NCBI RefSeq assembly: GCF_954871325.1
Contig: NC_088775.1
Span: 43,005,561 to 43,069,560 of the forward strand
DNA from: Gordionus sp. m RMFG-2023
Taxonomy: Eukaryota; Nematomorpha; Gordioida; Chordodea; Parachordodidae
Direction of reading: 5' to 3'
DNA length: 64,000 nt
Positions 47,457 through 60,339 of the stretch are shown one piece after another. The notes beneath the pieces were generated by a model that saw only the letters and a program-made list of their open reading frames with translations, had not been told where the DNA came from and searched no databases. The position numbers and the translations under genes were made by a program. Positions within the stretch are counted from its first letter, which is position 1. Each line of letters opens with the position of its first letter.

Positions 47457-48140
47457 TTGAAGATCGAGATCCATTTTATAATAACGCCAAGGCAAACGAC
47501 TCTTCATGGATTTTCATCAAGAAGGGCGCTGGGACCGCGCAGGACAGGAGAATTAAGAAATGTTCGCAGAATTCGGATAGATGACCCTAGAGGAGCCCGA
47601 GGGGATGAACGCCAGTGTTATGGATGTGGAGAACGGGTTCACATTCGGCGTTCGTGTCCCATGGAGCGACGGAGGGAGGAGACCGATTTGGGAACAGTGG
47701 AGCAAATGATGATGGGAATACCGGAATCGTAACGGTCGGATGGGGTGGAGCAGATTGGGGAAGATTGGAACAAAACTGGTATGGAGGAACAAAGACCGCA
47801 AGCCACGGTGTTGCACAATTTAGAGGCCGCGGAAGCTGATAGAATTGCCCAGGGGAGTAATGCGCGTGGCCCTCATGAATGTCCGTTGGAGCCAAAACAA
47901 GACGAGATTAGCGAAACTGAGGCATTAAGGGAGTTGGCAGATAGGGGTTTGCTTCCGGAGGAGCGGATAAGTCGGCAGGAGGAAAGGGGTATGGTAGACG
48001 AAGAGTGGGCAAATGATTCGGAGTGACCTGGAACACTAGATGACTTGGCAAATGATTCGGAGTGGCTGGGGACACTGGAGGACTTTTTGGAATATATTCC
48101 GTCTGACACGGAGCGGGAGGAGGGGGATTTCTTCTGAAGG
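47457..48140 (+). pseudogene. ORF3 region of copy C (zinc-knuckle, acidic tail)
   Basis: Begins with an Arg-rich part, then a knuckle CYGCGERVHIRRSC at about 47614-47660, closely like CYGCGMAGHIRRWC of Gypsy-1 ORF3. Downstream sequence encodes Glu/Asp-rich peptides with a repeated ANDSEW word near 48010-48070. It lies about 1 kb after the integrase region, as in Gypsy-1. It is broken, as is the whole element. Confidence 0.6.
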
Positions 48141-48296
48141 GAGGAGCTGCTGTAGGCAGTCAGTTAGTATTAATGTATTAGTTTTTTTGTTATATAAAAT
48201 AATCGGTTTTTGTTTGTTATTTTTTTTATATAATTGTTTATTTTTAAATTGGTAATTGTAAGGAAAATAATAATTATAATATTAATAATAAGAAAT

Positions 48297-50262
48297 ATAT
48301 ATATAAGTCGTATTGGGATATGGAATCATGTGTCGGAATCCCAACCGTTCCCCACGTTTTATGAAAAAAAAGTCCAAATCCCGATGAAAAAAAAAACATA
48401 ATATAATTACTTTTTCTTCTTTTATTTTGCGGCTGGCACCATATAATTAAAAGGCCAAAATAAGGGATTTAAAAAGATAATTTAAAAAAAAGTAAATAGT
48501 ATAAAATTAAGGCATAAAATAAATGAAAAGGGATGAGGTTAAGACATTTTTGTTTTAAAAAATATTAAAATATATTACTTTTTCTTCTCTTTTTTGCGGC
48601 TGGCACCATTTAATTAAAAGGCCAAAATAAGGGATTTAAAAAGAGAATTTTAAAAAAAGTAAATAGTATAAAATTAAGGCATATAAATGAATGAAAAGGG
48701 ATGAGGTTAAAACTTTTTTGTTTTAAAAAATATTAAAAATATATTACTTTTTCTTCTCATTTTTGCGGCTGGCACCATTTAATTAAAAGGCCAAAATAAG
48801 GGATTTAAAAAGAGAATTTAAAAAAAAAGTAAATAGTATAAAATTAAGGCATATAAATGAATGAAAAGGGATGAGGTTAAAAATTTTTTGTTTTAAAAAA
48901 TATTAAAGAATATATTTAAAAAAATCCGAATTATTGCAACAATTATTCAATGTAATATGGCATTTCGTTGAACATTTAAGAAGGGACCCGAACCGTTATT
49001 TAAAAAGAGTCAGCTTGGTTCAGTATGTAAAAAATTATAATGGTTACGTTTTGGTTACGGTTCTTGAGAAGAAATTTATAAAGGTTCGGTTCGGTTCAGC
49101 TAATTATAAAGTATTCATGGTTTCAATGAGAATATTTATGTTATTATATGATAATAGATTTGAATATATTTTCGTTTTTAATCCCTCTTTTTTATTTTTC
49201 CCAGGAAAGGTTCAAAATCTGCAATGAGTTTAATAAGGCCCATCATATTACCTTATTGTTGCCTGTTCCCCAGAAGGCTTGGTTACGAGATATTAATAAC
49301 CTAGACATCTTATATTATTATTCTTATGATAAAGGTTATCCACACATTTTTTCTGGAGTATTATAAATTGTAATATGGAATTTTTATTGTGTGAAAGTCT
49401 TCCATAATCGGCCATCCTGTGTGCCTGTGAAGATTCATGCACAATAATATCACTATTAAATTTCATGATCATTAAAAGAGTCAGATATTTTATTTTCTTC
49501 TAACACATTTTATTTTTTTTGGTTAATATTTTTGGGTATATTTTGGAAAAATAATTTATGACAAGAAATCTCGGATAACAACCTAATTTACTAAACATCG
49601 ACCAAAATTTCCGTCAATACTAATTAAATTAAATAATAAGTGAGGGAGGGGGTCTTATTATTACATACATAAACCAGAAATCAATTGGTTTTTTTTTTAA
49701 ATATTAAAATAAAAATTTAAAATAAAAAATAAAAAAAAATTTTTAAAAAGTACCCCCCCCCCCACTCAAAATTTCCAAATAAAATAAATTTTAAAAATTA
49801 TTATAACCCCCACTCAAATTTTTAGAAGCAATTGCTTCGACCCCCCCCCCCCCCGTTGTAGGGGTCACTGTCAGCTGCAAAAAAAGAGAAGAAAAAGTAA
49901 TATATTTTAATATTTTTTAAAACAAAAATGTCTTAACCTCATCCCTTTTCATTTATTATATGCCTTAATTTTATACTATTTACTTTTTTTAAATTCTCTT
50001 TTTAAATCCCTTATTTTGGCCCTTTAATTATATGGTGCCAGCCGCAAAAAAAGAGAAGAAAAGGTAATTATATTATTTATTTATTTTTTCATGGGGATTC
50101 GGAATTTTTTTTCATAGGGATTCGGAATATTTTTTAAATATTTTTTTTAAAAATATTTTTTTTAAAAAAAGATCTATTTTTAAAATTAGATCCCGAATAA
50201 AGCGTGGGGAACGTTGGGATTCCGAATCCCACATGATTCCATATCCCAATACGACATATATA
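48297..50262. mobile_element. Foldback element D1
   Basis: The left end (AAGTCGTATTGGGATATGG) and right end (CCATATCCCAATACGACATA) are inverted repeats. The left arm holds three direct copies of a 167-169 bp block (GCGGCTGGCACC at 48429, 48596, 48765); the right arm holds at least one (about 49900-50055). Further in are hAT1-like GAACCGTTA words. The centre (about 49620-49870) has C runs and AT-rich filler. No intact gene. Confidence 0.75.
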
Positions 50263-50640
50263 TCATTATAAAATAAACATTAATTATTATGATTAATATA
50301 GAAAAGATTTTTCTGTTTTAAAAAAAATAATTAATTTGTTTTAAAAAGGATATTATATATTAAAGTTTGTAAAAAAAAAATTTTTTTGAAAAGGAAAATA
50401 AAGAAAAATTTAGTTTTTAAAATTTAGTATTTTGTGTGTAATTAATAATTTTGTATAAGAAGAAAGTTAAAAAAAAGTAAAAAGAAAGGATTTGTAAAAA
50501 AAGAAAAACATAAATAAAAACTCTGAACAAAGGTTTATAATAATGGGAAAATAAAAATTCTGAATCAAGGTTTGTAAAAAGAGGAAAATAAAAACTCAGA
50601 GCCGATCTTATTAAAACTACCGATCCTACACTACCTTTTA
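50263..50640. other. Gene-free AT-rich spacer
   Basis: A-rich low-complexity sequence with repeated AAAGGTTTATAAT/AAAATAAAAATTCTGA words (about 50520-50600). No gene seen. Confidence 0.4.
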
Positions 50641-50983
50641 ATGAATAAAATACGAATACGAATAAAATAGAATAAAGTGTGTGATTGTATTAAATAAGTT
50701 ACGGAGAAATTCCCAATATATTTTTATAATTTATTTTAAAAATAAGCAAAAACAAGTGATTCTAAAATGAAAATATATATTAATTTATATATATAATTTG
50801 CTGCCTTGAGATATACAAATAAATATCACTGAACTTTAAATATAAATTATTTAAATATTTAAATATATAATAGTTTAACTGAACTTTAAATATAAATTAT
50901 TTAAGTATTTAAATATATAATAGCTTAACTGAACTTTAAATATAAATTATTTAAGTATTTAAATATATAATAGCGCACATGCA
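50641..50983 (-). repeat. 3' LTR of Gypsy-3
   Basis: Contains three direct copies of a block of about 50 bp (TTAACTGAACTTTAAATATA..) near one end; matches 55681-56018. Confidence 0.75.
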
Positions 50984-50998
50984 CTCCCTCCAAAAAAA

Positions 50999-53966
50999 AT
51001 ATATATGTCGTATTGGGATATGAAATCATGTGGAATTCGGAATCCCAACGTAAGGATTCAAGATCTTAAATCCCCACGTTTTATTCGGGATCTTTTTTTA
51101 AAATATTTAAAAAATATTCCGAATCCCCATGAAAAATAAATAAATATAATTACTTTTTCTTTTCTTTTTTTGCGGCTGGCACCATATAATTAAAAGGCCA
51201 AAATAAGGGATTTAAAAAGAGAATTTAAAAAAAAGTAAATAGTATTAAATTAAGGCATATAATGAATGAAAAGGGATGAGGTTAAGAGTTTTTTGTTTTA
51301 AAAAATATATTTATAAAATATCCGAATTATTGCAACAATTATTTAATGCAATAAGCATTTCGTTGAACATTTAAGCAGGGACCCGAACCGTTATTAACGG
51401 TTCAGTTTGGTTACGGTTCATTATGTAAAAAATTTAAATGGTTACGGTTCTTGAGAAGAAATGTAAAGGTTCGGTTCAGCTAATTATAAAGGTTTATAAA
51501 GGTTCATTACGGTTATAAATTTTTTTTTTATTGAAGCAACATCATCTTCTAATTTATTTTTATTATAAACATCTATGAATTATATATAAAAAAAATATAT
51601 AAGATTCAAAATAACTCATTTTTAAATATATTATTTGAACTTTTAAGTAATATATTTTCAGGTATAAATAATTCCTTTTTGTTTGTTGTGACGATAACAT
51701 AAATTTTAGCCCCGAAAAAGCCCTTTCTACAGAAACATGTGTTGCGGGAACAGCCAGTACTATAAGAACACGTTTATAAAAAAAATGATAAAACACTAAA
51801 ATATTAAAACAACTATAGAAAAATATGTAAAAATATATAAAATTACTAAATAAAAATATATCGAAGGCTCTAAAAAGAGCTTAATTTAATAATGAAAATA
51901 TACCTAAAAAGCAAGTATAATTGTGTTTAAAAATTTCCAATTGAAGTTTTTGTTTAAGAAATAAGGATTCGCGATTTTTGTTTGTTATGCTAAAAAAATT
52001 TCGTGATAAAGTTTTTTAAAAAATATATGTAGACTGTGAAAAATTGCCGTTAGTTGAAATGAAATGAATATTGGCGAAATATAAAGTTATTTATTTTGAA
52101 TATTTATTAATTTTTTTATTTTCCCCACAAGTAAGAGGGTTTGTATTAATTGAAAAGGATGATACGCAGATTGCATCTCAAATAAGGGATTTCCCATTGG
52201 ACCAGAGGGTGCAAGTTAAGCCATCGGGTCTGATTTTTTTTTATAATTATACCAATATCAATATTATCAAAATAAAATTTTAAAAAATAAAACAAATAAC
52301 AATGGCAATATTTTGAAGTTTTGGAAGCAGGAAAATTTATTTCCTTTTTTGAAAAAATTAGAGAGAATTTTGTCAGCCCTGGCAAATTCGGCTTCTAGTG
52401 AAAGGTTATTTTCTGTAGCCAATCGCCTATTAGAGGAAAGGCGTACATAATTGAAATTTTAAAAATAGTCATTCTTCTTTTTCTAAGTAAAAATTTGGAT
52501 TTATAATATGTATTTATTTTTTGTTATTATGGATTATGGAATTAAAGAAATAGAGTAAATTCAAAATGTAAAAAATTATAGTATTAAAATTTAGAAAAAT
52601 TTAAAAACACCGTTGAATTTACGGACGGAAATCAAAATATTGCCTTTCGGGAGCGGGCGGGTCGGGTCGAAATTTTTTAGTGGTAAGCGTGAATGGGCGT
52701 GATTATGCCACCGTGAGCGGGCATAAAAAATTAGTCCCGCACCTCTTTTCGCTTTCTTTTCCTCTAATTTGTCTAAATTATTAATTTAAAAATAATATTT
52801 ATTTTTTACATTTAATTTATATTAAAACCATTTTTTCGAGTATTTAATGATTTAAAGCATAAAAGTAATACATATTAAATATCTCTAAAAAATAAAATTT
52901 TCTGGTGCCAGCCAGGCGGCAAAAAAATATAATTTAATTGTTTTTTTAAAAAAAAGATTCCGAATCCCCAATATTTTTTTTAAAAAAATTTATTTTTGTT
53001 AAATATCTGAACCATAACCGTAACCGATATAATTATTTTTTGAAGGAGTAAAAAGAACCTTTATAAAAACGGTTAAACCGGTTCAGTTTTTATATTTTAG
53101 AAATGGAAATAATTTGAATATCCAGAATTATATAAACGTGCTCTTATAGTACTGGAGGTTCCCGCAACACAAGTTTCTGTAGAAAGGGCTTTTTCGAGAC
53201 TAAAATTTGTGTTATCGTCACAACGAACATATAAAATCAAATAATATTTAAAAATGAGTTATTTTGAATCTTCTATATTTTTTTTATATATAATTCATAG
53301 ATGCTTATAATAAAAATAAATTAAAAGATGATGTTGATTCAATAATAAAAAATTTCTAACCGTAATGAACCTTTATAAATTTTTATAGCTGAACCAAACT
53401 GAACCGTTATAAATAACGGTTCGGGTCCTTGCTTAAATGTTCAACGAAATGCTTATTGCATTGAATAATTGTTGCAATAATTCGGATATTTTATAAATAT
53501 ATTTTTTAATATTTTTTAAAACAAAAAAGTTTTAACCTCATCCCTTTTCATTCATTATATGCCTTAATTTAATACTATTTATTTTTTTTAAATTCTCTTT
53601 TTAAATCCCTTATTTTGGCCTTTTAATTATATGGTGCCAGCCGCAAAAAAAAGTAATATATTTTAATATTTTTAAAAACAAAAATGTCTTAACCTCATCC
53701 CTTTTCATTTATTATATGCCTTAATTTTATACTAATTACTTTTTTTTAAAATTCTCTTTTTAAATCCTTTATTTTGGCCTTAATTATATGGTGACAGCCG
53801 CAAAAAAAAGAGAAGAAAAAGTAATTATATTTATTTATTTTTTTCATGGGGATTCGGAATATTTAAAAAAAAGATCCCGAATAAAACGTGGGGATTTAAG
53901 ATCTTGAATCTCCACGTTGGGATTCCGAATCCCACATGATTCCATATCCCAATACGACATATATAA
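50999..53966. mobile_element. Foldback element D2 with mirrored hAT ends
   Basis: Arms of about 800 bp (50999-51780 and 53130-53966) are inverted repeats that begin TATATGTCGTATTGGGATATG. Each arm carries the GCGGCTGGCACC block, a hAT terminus CARGGACCCGAACCGTTATT (51376 and 53431) and the hAT dimerisation coding block (minus strand 51720-51770; plus strand 53145-53215). The loop holds the C-terminal block of a different hAT (about 52380-52450, SASSERLFSVANRLLEERRT) and a CGGGCGGG-rich stretch at 52660-52740. No gene is intact. Confidence 0.75.
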
Positions 53967-54589
53967 AAAAAAAATTTTAAAACTTGAAAACACAACATTG
54001 TACAAAAATATGGGGAAGGAAAGAACTCGTTTGGCATGCGAGAGGTAATTTATATTTATTTTTAAAAATGAAAATATATGTATAAAGGGGAATTGGCACC
54101 ATAGTTTTACATGATAGTTTTTTATGTAATTACCCTTACAAAAGGTATAAATTACACTATCGATAGGTACAATTCACACTATAGGTGGCCAATAAACAAT
54201 AAATATATTTGTAATAAAATTAATATAATGAAGATAATTATTTAATCAAAAAAAAAACAAACATTAAAATATATGATAAAATTTGGAGATGGTGATAAAA
54301 AAAAATATAAGAAAAGCGTATTATCATAGAAAACAATTATAAATAAAGAACCATTATAATTAAATGAATAATTTTGACCTTAGAAAATTTGAATTTCAAA
54401 TGACATTACTGATCTTCTCAGTGACAATACCCCACGCCATAATTGATTGATGCTCACTTTGAAAAAAAAACGGAGTTGCGGAAAGTTAATTCTCAAAATT
54501 TAGTTCTTTTAAAATTAAGGTAATAAATCAAAGTCATTGTCATTTCTTTTAAATTTTATGTTATAATCAAAATCATTGTCATTGAACAA
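53967..54589. other. Noncoding interior of Gypsy-3
   Basis: AT-rich. Short repeated words near 54100-54190 (AATT-ACACTAT). I see no gene. Confidence 0.4.
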
Positions 54590-55679
54590 TCAACCGATTC
54601 CTATTCGAAGCGATAACGGATTATTAAAAGTTAAAAAATTAACCTTATCTCCTATCTCTTTAGTATTAAAATCAAAATTAAATCTAATCAAATCAAATTC
54701 TTTGATCCAATCTAGACCACATAAAGGTGGTCCCTCCCCTTCCAAAACATAAAAATCTAAATATTTAATTGTATTTAGAAATTTGACCTTACAATTAATA
54801 ACTTTACCAATGACTGTGATAGGTGACCCTTCATAAGAGAATAATTTCTTCGAACAACTCTTCAACTCCACAACTTCATCCTTCGTAAGCTTTTCAAACT
54901 CTTTCATGGGCAAGGATGACACCGGAGAAACAGTATCTATCATAAAAGAAAAATCATAATGATTAACTTGAAGGTCAATCATAATATCATTAATAAAATT
55001 AATTTTATTTCTTGGCCTTAAATTATAAGGGGTTTGTATCATCTCCGCCTTTTTGAAATTGTTGTAATTGCTGTTGTTGTTGTTGTTGTTGTTGTTGCTG
55101 CTGCTGTTGTTGTTGTAATTGTTGTTGTTGGTGTTGGCCTTAAAAGTCTGCTCTTTCCAAGACGAATAGCCTTGCCAATCGGTTCTATCCTCTCTTCTCC
55201 AAGAATCTTTCTCTACATATGTTTTATTATTATTGATCTCCAACGATTGAAATTTGACAACAATGTCCTCTATAATATTAATCTCTGTAGTATTTTCTTC
55301 AATCAACCTTGTTTTTAGCTTTTCATTACGACAATTCAACATAAAATGCACCGACAAAAATTCAGGATTGAGCCCCGAACCATACCCTTTCAGTCTATCG
55401 AAATACTCTCTGGAAGACTCAAGTCTCCGGTTTTGTATTGAACAACTCCAAAATACGCGTGATCTTGTTCTTTTCAACTTTCTTTTGTACTAAATCTTTC
55501 ATTTGTTGATATGATAAATTATCAATGTTATCCATGATACTCACAGCCAACTCTTTATCCAATGTTTCGAATAGTTTATATTTTTTTTTAGCTTCATCTA
55601 TAATATTCTCCGCAAGAAATTTTAGATCCAACGTCTTCAATAATACCTTGATCTTTACATCATTATTATCCTCCACCAT
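54590..55679 (-). pseudogene. Gypsy-3 gag and protease region
   Basis: In the element's sense: a Gag N-terminal helical part (VLLKTLDLKFLAENIIDEAK), a middle with ESSREYFDRLKGYGSG and HFMLNCRNEKLKTRL that fits a Gypsy capsid, an Asn-run linker (about 55030-55130), then PYNLRPRNK and a protease-like region (SFMIDTVSPVSS..CGLDWIKEFDLI). It is in more than one frame and broken. A short element-type Gag-Pol start directly at the LTR border is unusual. Confidence 0.7.
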
Positions 55680-55680
55680 A

Positions 55681-56018
55681 ATGAATAAAATACGAATACG
55701 AATAGAATAGAATAGAATAAAGTGCGTGATTGTATTAAATAAGTTACGGAGGAATTCCCAATATATTTTTATAATTTATTTTAAAAATAAGCAAAAACAA
55801 GTGATTCTAAAATGAAAATATATATTAATTTATATATATATTTTGTTGCCTTGAGATATACAAATAAATATCACTGAACTTTAAATATAAATTATTAATA
55901 TATAATAGTTTAACTGAACTTTAAATATAAATTATTTAAGTATTTAAATATATAATAGCTTAACTGAACTTTAAATATAAATTATTTAAGTATTTAAATA
56001 TATAATAGCGCACATGCA
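55681..56018 (-). repeat. 5' LTR of Gypsy-3
   Basis: Matches 50641-50983 with a few differences, including one short gap in the internal tandem block. It is followed at once, in the element's sense, by the primer-site/gag border. Confidence 0.75.
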
Positions 56019-56635
56019 ACACCTTATAGTAGCGTTAAATTTGCAGACGACATATCTGTTATAGTGATTATAGTAAAATATTTACCAAATAAATATTGTT
56101 TATTGATCAATCAAATATGACTGTTAAAGCCTCACGCTCTATCTGACTATAAATTCGTTCGGCGGCATTTAATGTTCAAGAAGCGAATCCAACCGGCTTT
56201 TCCTCTTTGTTAATATGAGATAGAACTGATCCTATTCTATGTTGTGACGCATCAACAGCTAGAATCATCGACTTAAAATTGATGCTTCTAATATTAATTT
56301 TTTAAATTTATTAATTACTTTTGTTTCATTATCTGTCCATTACCATGGCAAATTTTTCCTTAAGAACATATATAACGGAGCAGCAATAGTCGAAAAATTT
56401 TTTATAATTATTTATACCGATAATAGCTTGTAACTCTTTAACGTTTTTAGGTAACGGTGAGTCTAAATTGCATTAACATTCTTATTTATTGTTGAGATTC
56501 CCCCTTCGTAAATGGTATGACCTAAGAATTCAATTTTTTCTTTAAAAAATTACATTTTTTTAGATTTAATTTCATACCGTTTATTTCTAACGTCTTACAT
56601 TTATCAAATTATTTTTATGAATCTCAATTGATTCT

Positions 56636-59570
56636 CAGTAGTGTTACTGGGGGGGGGGAAATAGGGGCTCGAACCCCCTGAAAAATTGATTAGACCCTGA
56701 AGCAAAATTTTTTTTAATGGCTCCTTAATATCCCCCTGAACTAAAAATAATTTTTTTGATAGCCCCCTGACCGATTTCTTTTATAATTCTATTAAGTAAT
56801 ATATATAGATTTAATTCTATTAAGTAATATATATAGATTTAATTTTATTATTTAAAAATTAATAGAACTATCTAAATTTTTATTAAATGAGTGCTTTTTT
56901 AATTATTAGATTAGATTCGTTTATATTCTCTTCTTGAAAATTATTGATTTGGTTAGGCCTACAAATATTTCCCTATTCCATTCTATAAAACATTGTTTAA
57001 AATGGTAACACAACGTTATATTAGTTTTATGACCAAGTGTCAATGTAGGTTGCTAAGAATTATATTGCCTTATAGGGTTTTTAAAAACCCTTATCAATTT
57101 GAGGCATATTTATGAATTAATTAACCTTTTTTATCACTTATTTCTATAGATGCAAAATATTTTTTATATTAATTGAAAATATTTTATACTGTAATAAATA
57201 GATTTTGTATTTAAAAATATTATCTTTAGAAATGTCTTGTATTGTTATTATTTATATGCTAGTCTATATTTTGTGTGCAACTATTATAATAGTCCTCAAA
57301 AACGTCAATCAAATTTAGCCAATAGTGTTCTTTTAAAAAATATTCGTCCAATAAAAATGATTATAACGTATTCGGTCCAACTTATTTCTAATACATTTTA
57401 CCATCTTCATAAGGTTAAATTTTTTATAGTTATTCTTTTAGTCATATTATTTTTATAAAATAATCAATTCATATATACTCAACCCATAGAAGGTTTAGAT
57501 ATTGGGCTGCAAGCTAAATATTCATTTTTCATAACTAAAATCTAACAAATTATATTTAGATAAATTATCAATAAAAAGAAATATAATCAACTTTTATATA
57601 CTCAACCCAAAGAAGGCGTTAAGATATTGGGCTGCAGGCTATATTCATTTTTCATAACTATAAAATCTAACAAATTTTATTTAGATAAATTATCAATAAA
57701 AAGAAATCTATCAAACCAAGAATTTAGCTTAATTACTTGCATTTTGTATGATTATATATTTTAAAAAGGTTATATAAGCAAATATTTGCATTTATATTAT
57801 TCTCAGTTTAGTTACACCCTTGGATTTGTTAAATTAAAAACATTATACTTTATGAGTTATCACTTATATGAAATATAATAGGTCTGTTATTTTGCATTAA
57901 TTGTTATCATTGGAAGAAGTTTGTTGAAAAAGTTTTAAAGAATCATGCTGAATAGATTGATTATTTGTAAATGTAATAATATTATTTTAATAAGAAGAAA
58001 TAGGGAGATAGAATAATTTAATACTAGCTATAATTTATTTTATAAATTAAAATTCTAAATTTTTTTTATGTAAATAGGTTAATATATTCTTAAATAATCA
58101 ATCTATCAAAAAAATTATTTTTGATAAAAATGGAGATAGAATAACCTTTAACTCAGGTGACAAAATATTTTAATGATTTAAAATGGTTTAAAATTTCAAT
58201 CAGAGATCTTCATGAAGAGGCTTGCGGCTCATGGGGTGCCAGGTATAATATATTTACTAACGTGCCTGAGTCAGGACTGGGTTTTTGATAAAAAGCCTAA
58301 AAAATTTTCTTTTATCCTATTAAACTGTGACTAACTTAAAAAAATATTGCATTTTTTTTCCTTCTAATAATGATAAATTTCAGTATTTCAAACAAAGTGT
58401 GCCTATATTGTTTATTTTTATTTAAAACAATAAATTAAATTTTTGGATATGGGTTTGGGCAAAATTTTTAAAACTTATGATGGGCTTATGGGCTTGGGTT
58501 CGAATTTTTTTATTAAATATGGGGGCCTGCAAATTATTTTTACTGTTGACCTGATCTGGAGGCTGATGAATAAATCAAGGCCCATGAAGGTCTCTAATTT
58601 CAATAACTGAATTATTACATTTCCCATTTGACTTTATTTGAACTTAAAGGAATGGGCCAACCAAGATATGCTTTATTTAAATCATTTGCAAAACATTTTT
58701 TGATAATTGCTGGATTCAAGAAATTGTTGGACATAATGAAATAAAGAAAGCCATTGTGAAGTGTATATATGGAGGAAATATAAATCCATTTTTATTTTAG
58801 CATAAATAACAAAAAAAATATTGCCTGTTGTGACCTTGCTTTAAATTTACATATATTTTAGGGATTTTTTAAGAACCCGTTATCAAAAATATAAGTTACT
58901 AGCTGATAGCCCGTCAAGAATTGCGAGGAATCAGAATTTTCTTCTTTATTTACTGATGAATGAATAATAAATTTACCTTTATTTGATGACGAATGAATTA
59001 GAATTTTTCCTATCTTATGAGATGTGATTAAGAAATTTATATTTATTTAGATGAGAGGTTATTCTAAAATTTTCCATTATTATTTATAAAATATGTTTAT
59101 GAAGTATATCGTTAGTAATTTTAATTTATGGGCACTATCAAAAATCTTTTAAACTAAATTTTTATTCATTTATATTTGTAATTTATAATCTAAAATATTT
59201 ATTCTTGTTAGACATAAATATATTTTATAAAAAGTATGGAAAATTTTAGAATAAAAACCCTTATCTAAATAAATATAAATTTCTGAATAACACCTCATAA
59301 GATAGGAAAATTTTTGATTCATCCATCATCTAATAAAGGAGAAAATTATGATTCCCCGTCATTCTTGACAGGTTATCAGCTAATAATATAATAAGTGGGA
59401 AAATATTAAATTCAGATTATTGTTCAGAGTCAGCAAATTTCAATTAAAGTATAATATATTTATATAAAAAAAGCGAGTCGAAGGCCCACAAAATAGGAAG
59501 TATAGGGGCCACCCCCATAAATTTTTTTTAGTTGAGCCCCCTGAGAATGTAAAGGCTAGTTACGCCACTG
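56636..59570. mobile_element. hAT2-family copy inside the Gypsy relic
   Basis: Left CAGTAGTGTTACTGG plus a G run; right CTAGTTACGCCACTG at 59570. The left about 600 bp match 37200-37400 and 42890-43200. The middle is different and contains a MITE. The flanking 8 bp (TTGATTCT and CCCGTAAT) differ, so the target duplication is lost or one end is rearranged. Confidence 0.7.
58898..59390. mobile_element. Palindromic MITE of about 490 bp
   Basis: Left TAGCTGATAGCCCGTCAAGAA and right the complement of TTAGCTGATAACCTGTCAAGA. Nearly the whole element folds on itself (for example CCTATCTTATGAG at 59010 and CTCATAAGATAGG at 59297). It may be flanked by TA, as in Tc1/mariner-type MITEs. No coding sequence. 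Confidence 0.75.
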
Positions 59571-60339
59571 CCCGTAATTATTATATCGTCCAAATATACC
59601 GCTACTCCAGGTCGTCCTATTAATAACGAATCCGTGGCTTGTTAAAAAATGGCTAGCGCTGAAGCTACCCCAAACCGAAGTCGTGTGAAACGATACAGTC
59701 CACTCGTCGTGTTGATCACTAACAGCTTTTTCGCCTCCTGATCTAGTGCTATTTGAAAATACGCTTCTGATAAATTTATGGATAATTTATTAATTATGGG
59801 TATAGGATATTTATCAATCAAAATATTTGCATTAACCGTCTGTCGGAAATCACCGCAAATTCGTAAGAATCCATATTTCAGTATACACACGATCGGCGAT
59901 ATTCGAATATTTTAGTTTTTCTAAAACTCCCATGGATTCCAGTCTTTGTAACTCCGTTTCTAGTTTTGCCTTCCACACAAACTGCTTTTAAGACATTGAA
60001 AGTTGGGGTGGGGTTCTACTGATAAACTTGCTTTGAAATCTTTTAGTAAACCTAATTTCTTAATAAATAATCATGAAATTTTTTGTTCAATTTTATCCCC
60101 CCCCCCAAACCCCATTAATTATATTAAATTGATTTATTATTATTTAATTTGTTTATTAAATTTCTATCTATCAAATTAAATTGTTTACAATTATAAATTC
60201 ATGATATATAATTTTATTTTTATAATTAACGGGTACATACATTTACCTCGAATATCGATCATTAAACTATTATAAGATTTTAAGATAAACGTCTTCTATA
60301 CAAAGTTGAGACTGTGATCCTATGTCAGAAATTAATGGG

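Larger units (their letters stand above)
43350..48200 (+). mobile_element. Old, broken Gypsy-1 relative (copy C)
   Basis: Plus strand. Gag block EGHNGE/GKVTWL at 43385-43440; zinc knuckles 43540-43700; boundary 12-mer at 43894-43905; protease region 44033-44350; a repeat-rich linker 44440-44880; RT from about 45060; integrase with its zinc region and core from about 45600 to 46430; then about 1 kb noncoding and a zinc-knuckle ORF3 at 47457. The RT palm to RNase H part is missing. No LTR was identified. Many breaks, old. The left end abuts a hAT2 terminus and the right end lies next to a foldback element. Confidence 0.85.
50641..56018 (-). mobile_element. LTR retrotransposon Gypsy-3 with nested foldback
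   Basis: Direct repeats at 50641-50983 and 55681-56018 (about 340 bp, nearly identical) act as LTRs. On the element's strand each starts TGCATGTGCGC. A gag and protease region follows the 5' LTR at once (55679-54590). The LTR-gag border reads ATTA-TGGTGGAGGAT, so the probable primer site TGGTGGAGGAT overlaps the gag start codon. RT, RNase H and integrase are absent between 54590 and the 3' LTR, where the foldback D2 has inserted. The copy is defective with few frame breaks. High LTR similarity suggests it is not very old. No target duplication was seen. Confidence 0.75.
56024..60090 (-). mobile_element. Old Gypsy pol relic, split by a hAT copy
   Basis: Minus-strand RT pieces at 60000-59571 (CGDFRQTVNANI, AYFQIALDQEAKKL, GVAVYLDDIIITG) and, after an insertion, RT end to RNase H at 56635-56024 (NGMKLNLKK, DASQHRIGS, EEKPVGFAS). 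The RNase H part ends at the Gypsy-3 LTR, so Gypsy-3 probably inserted into or next to it. Many breaks; old. Confidence 0.75.

Noticed and set aside
51563-51796. Functional hAT gene in foldback D2
   Set aside because: Only the dimerisation block is present, it is mirrored in the other arm and the rest is missing.
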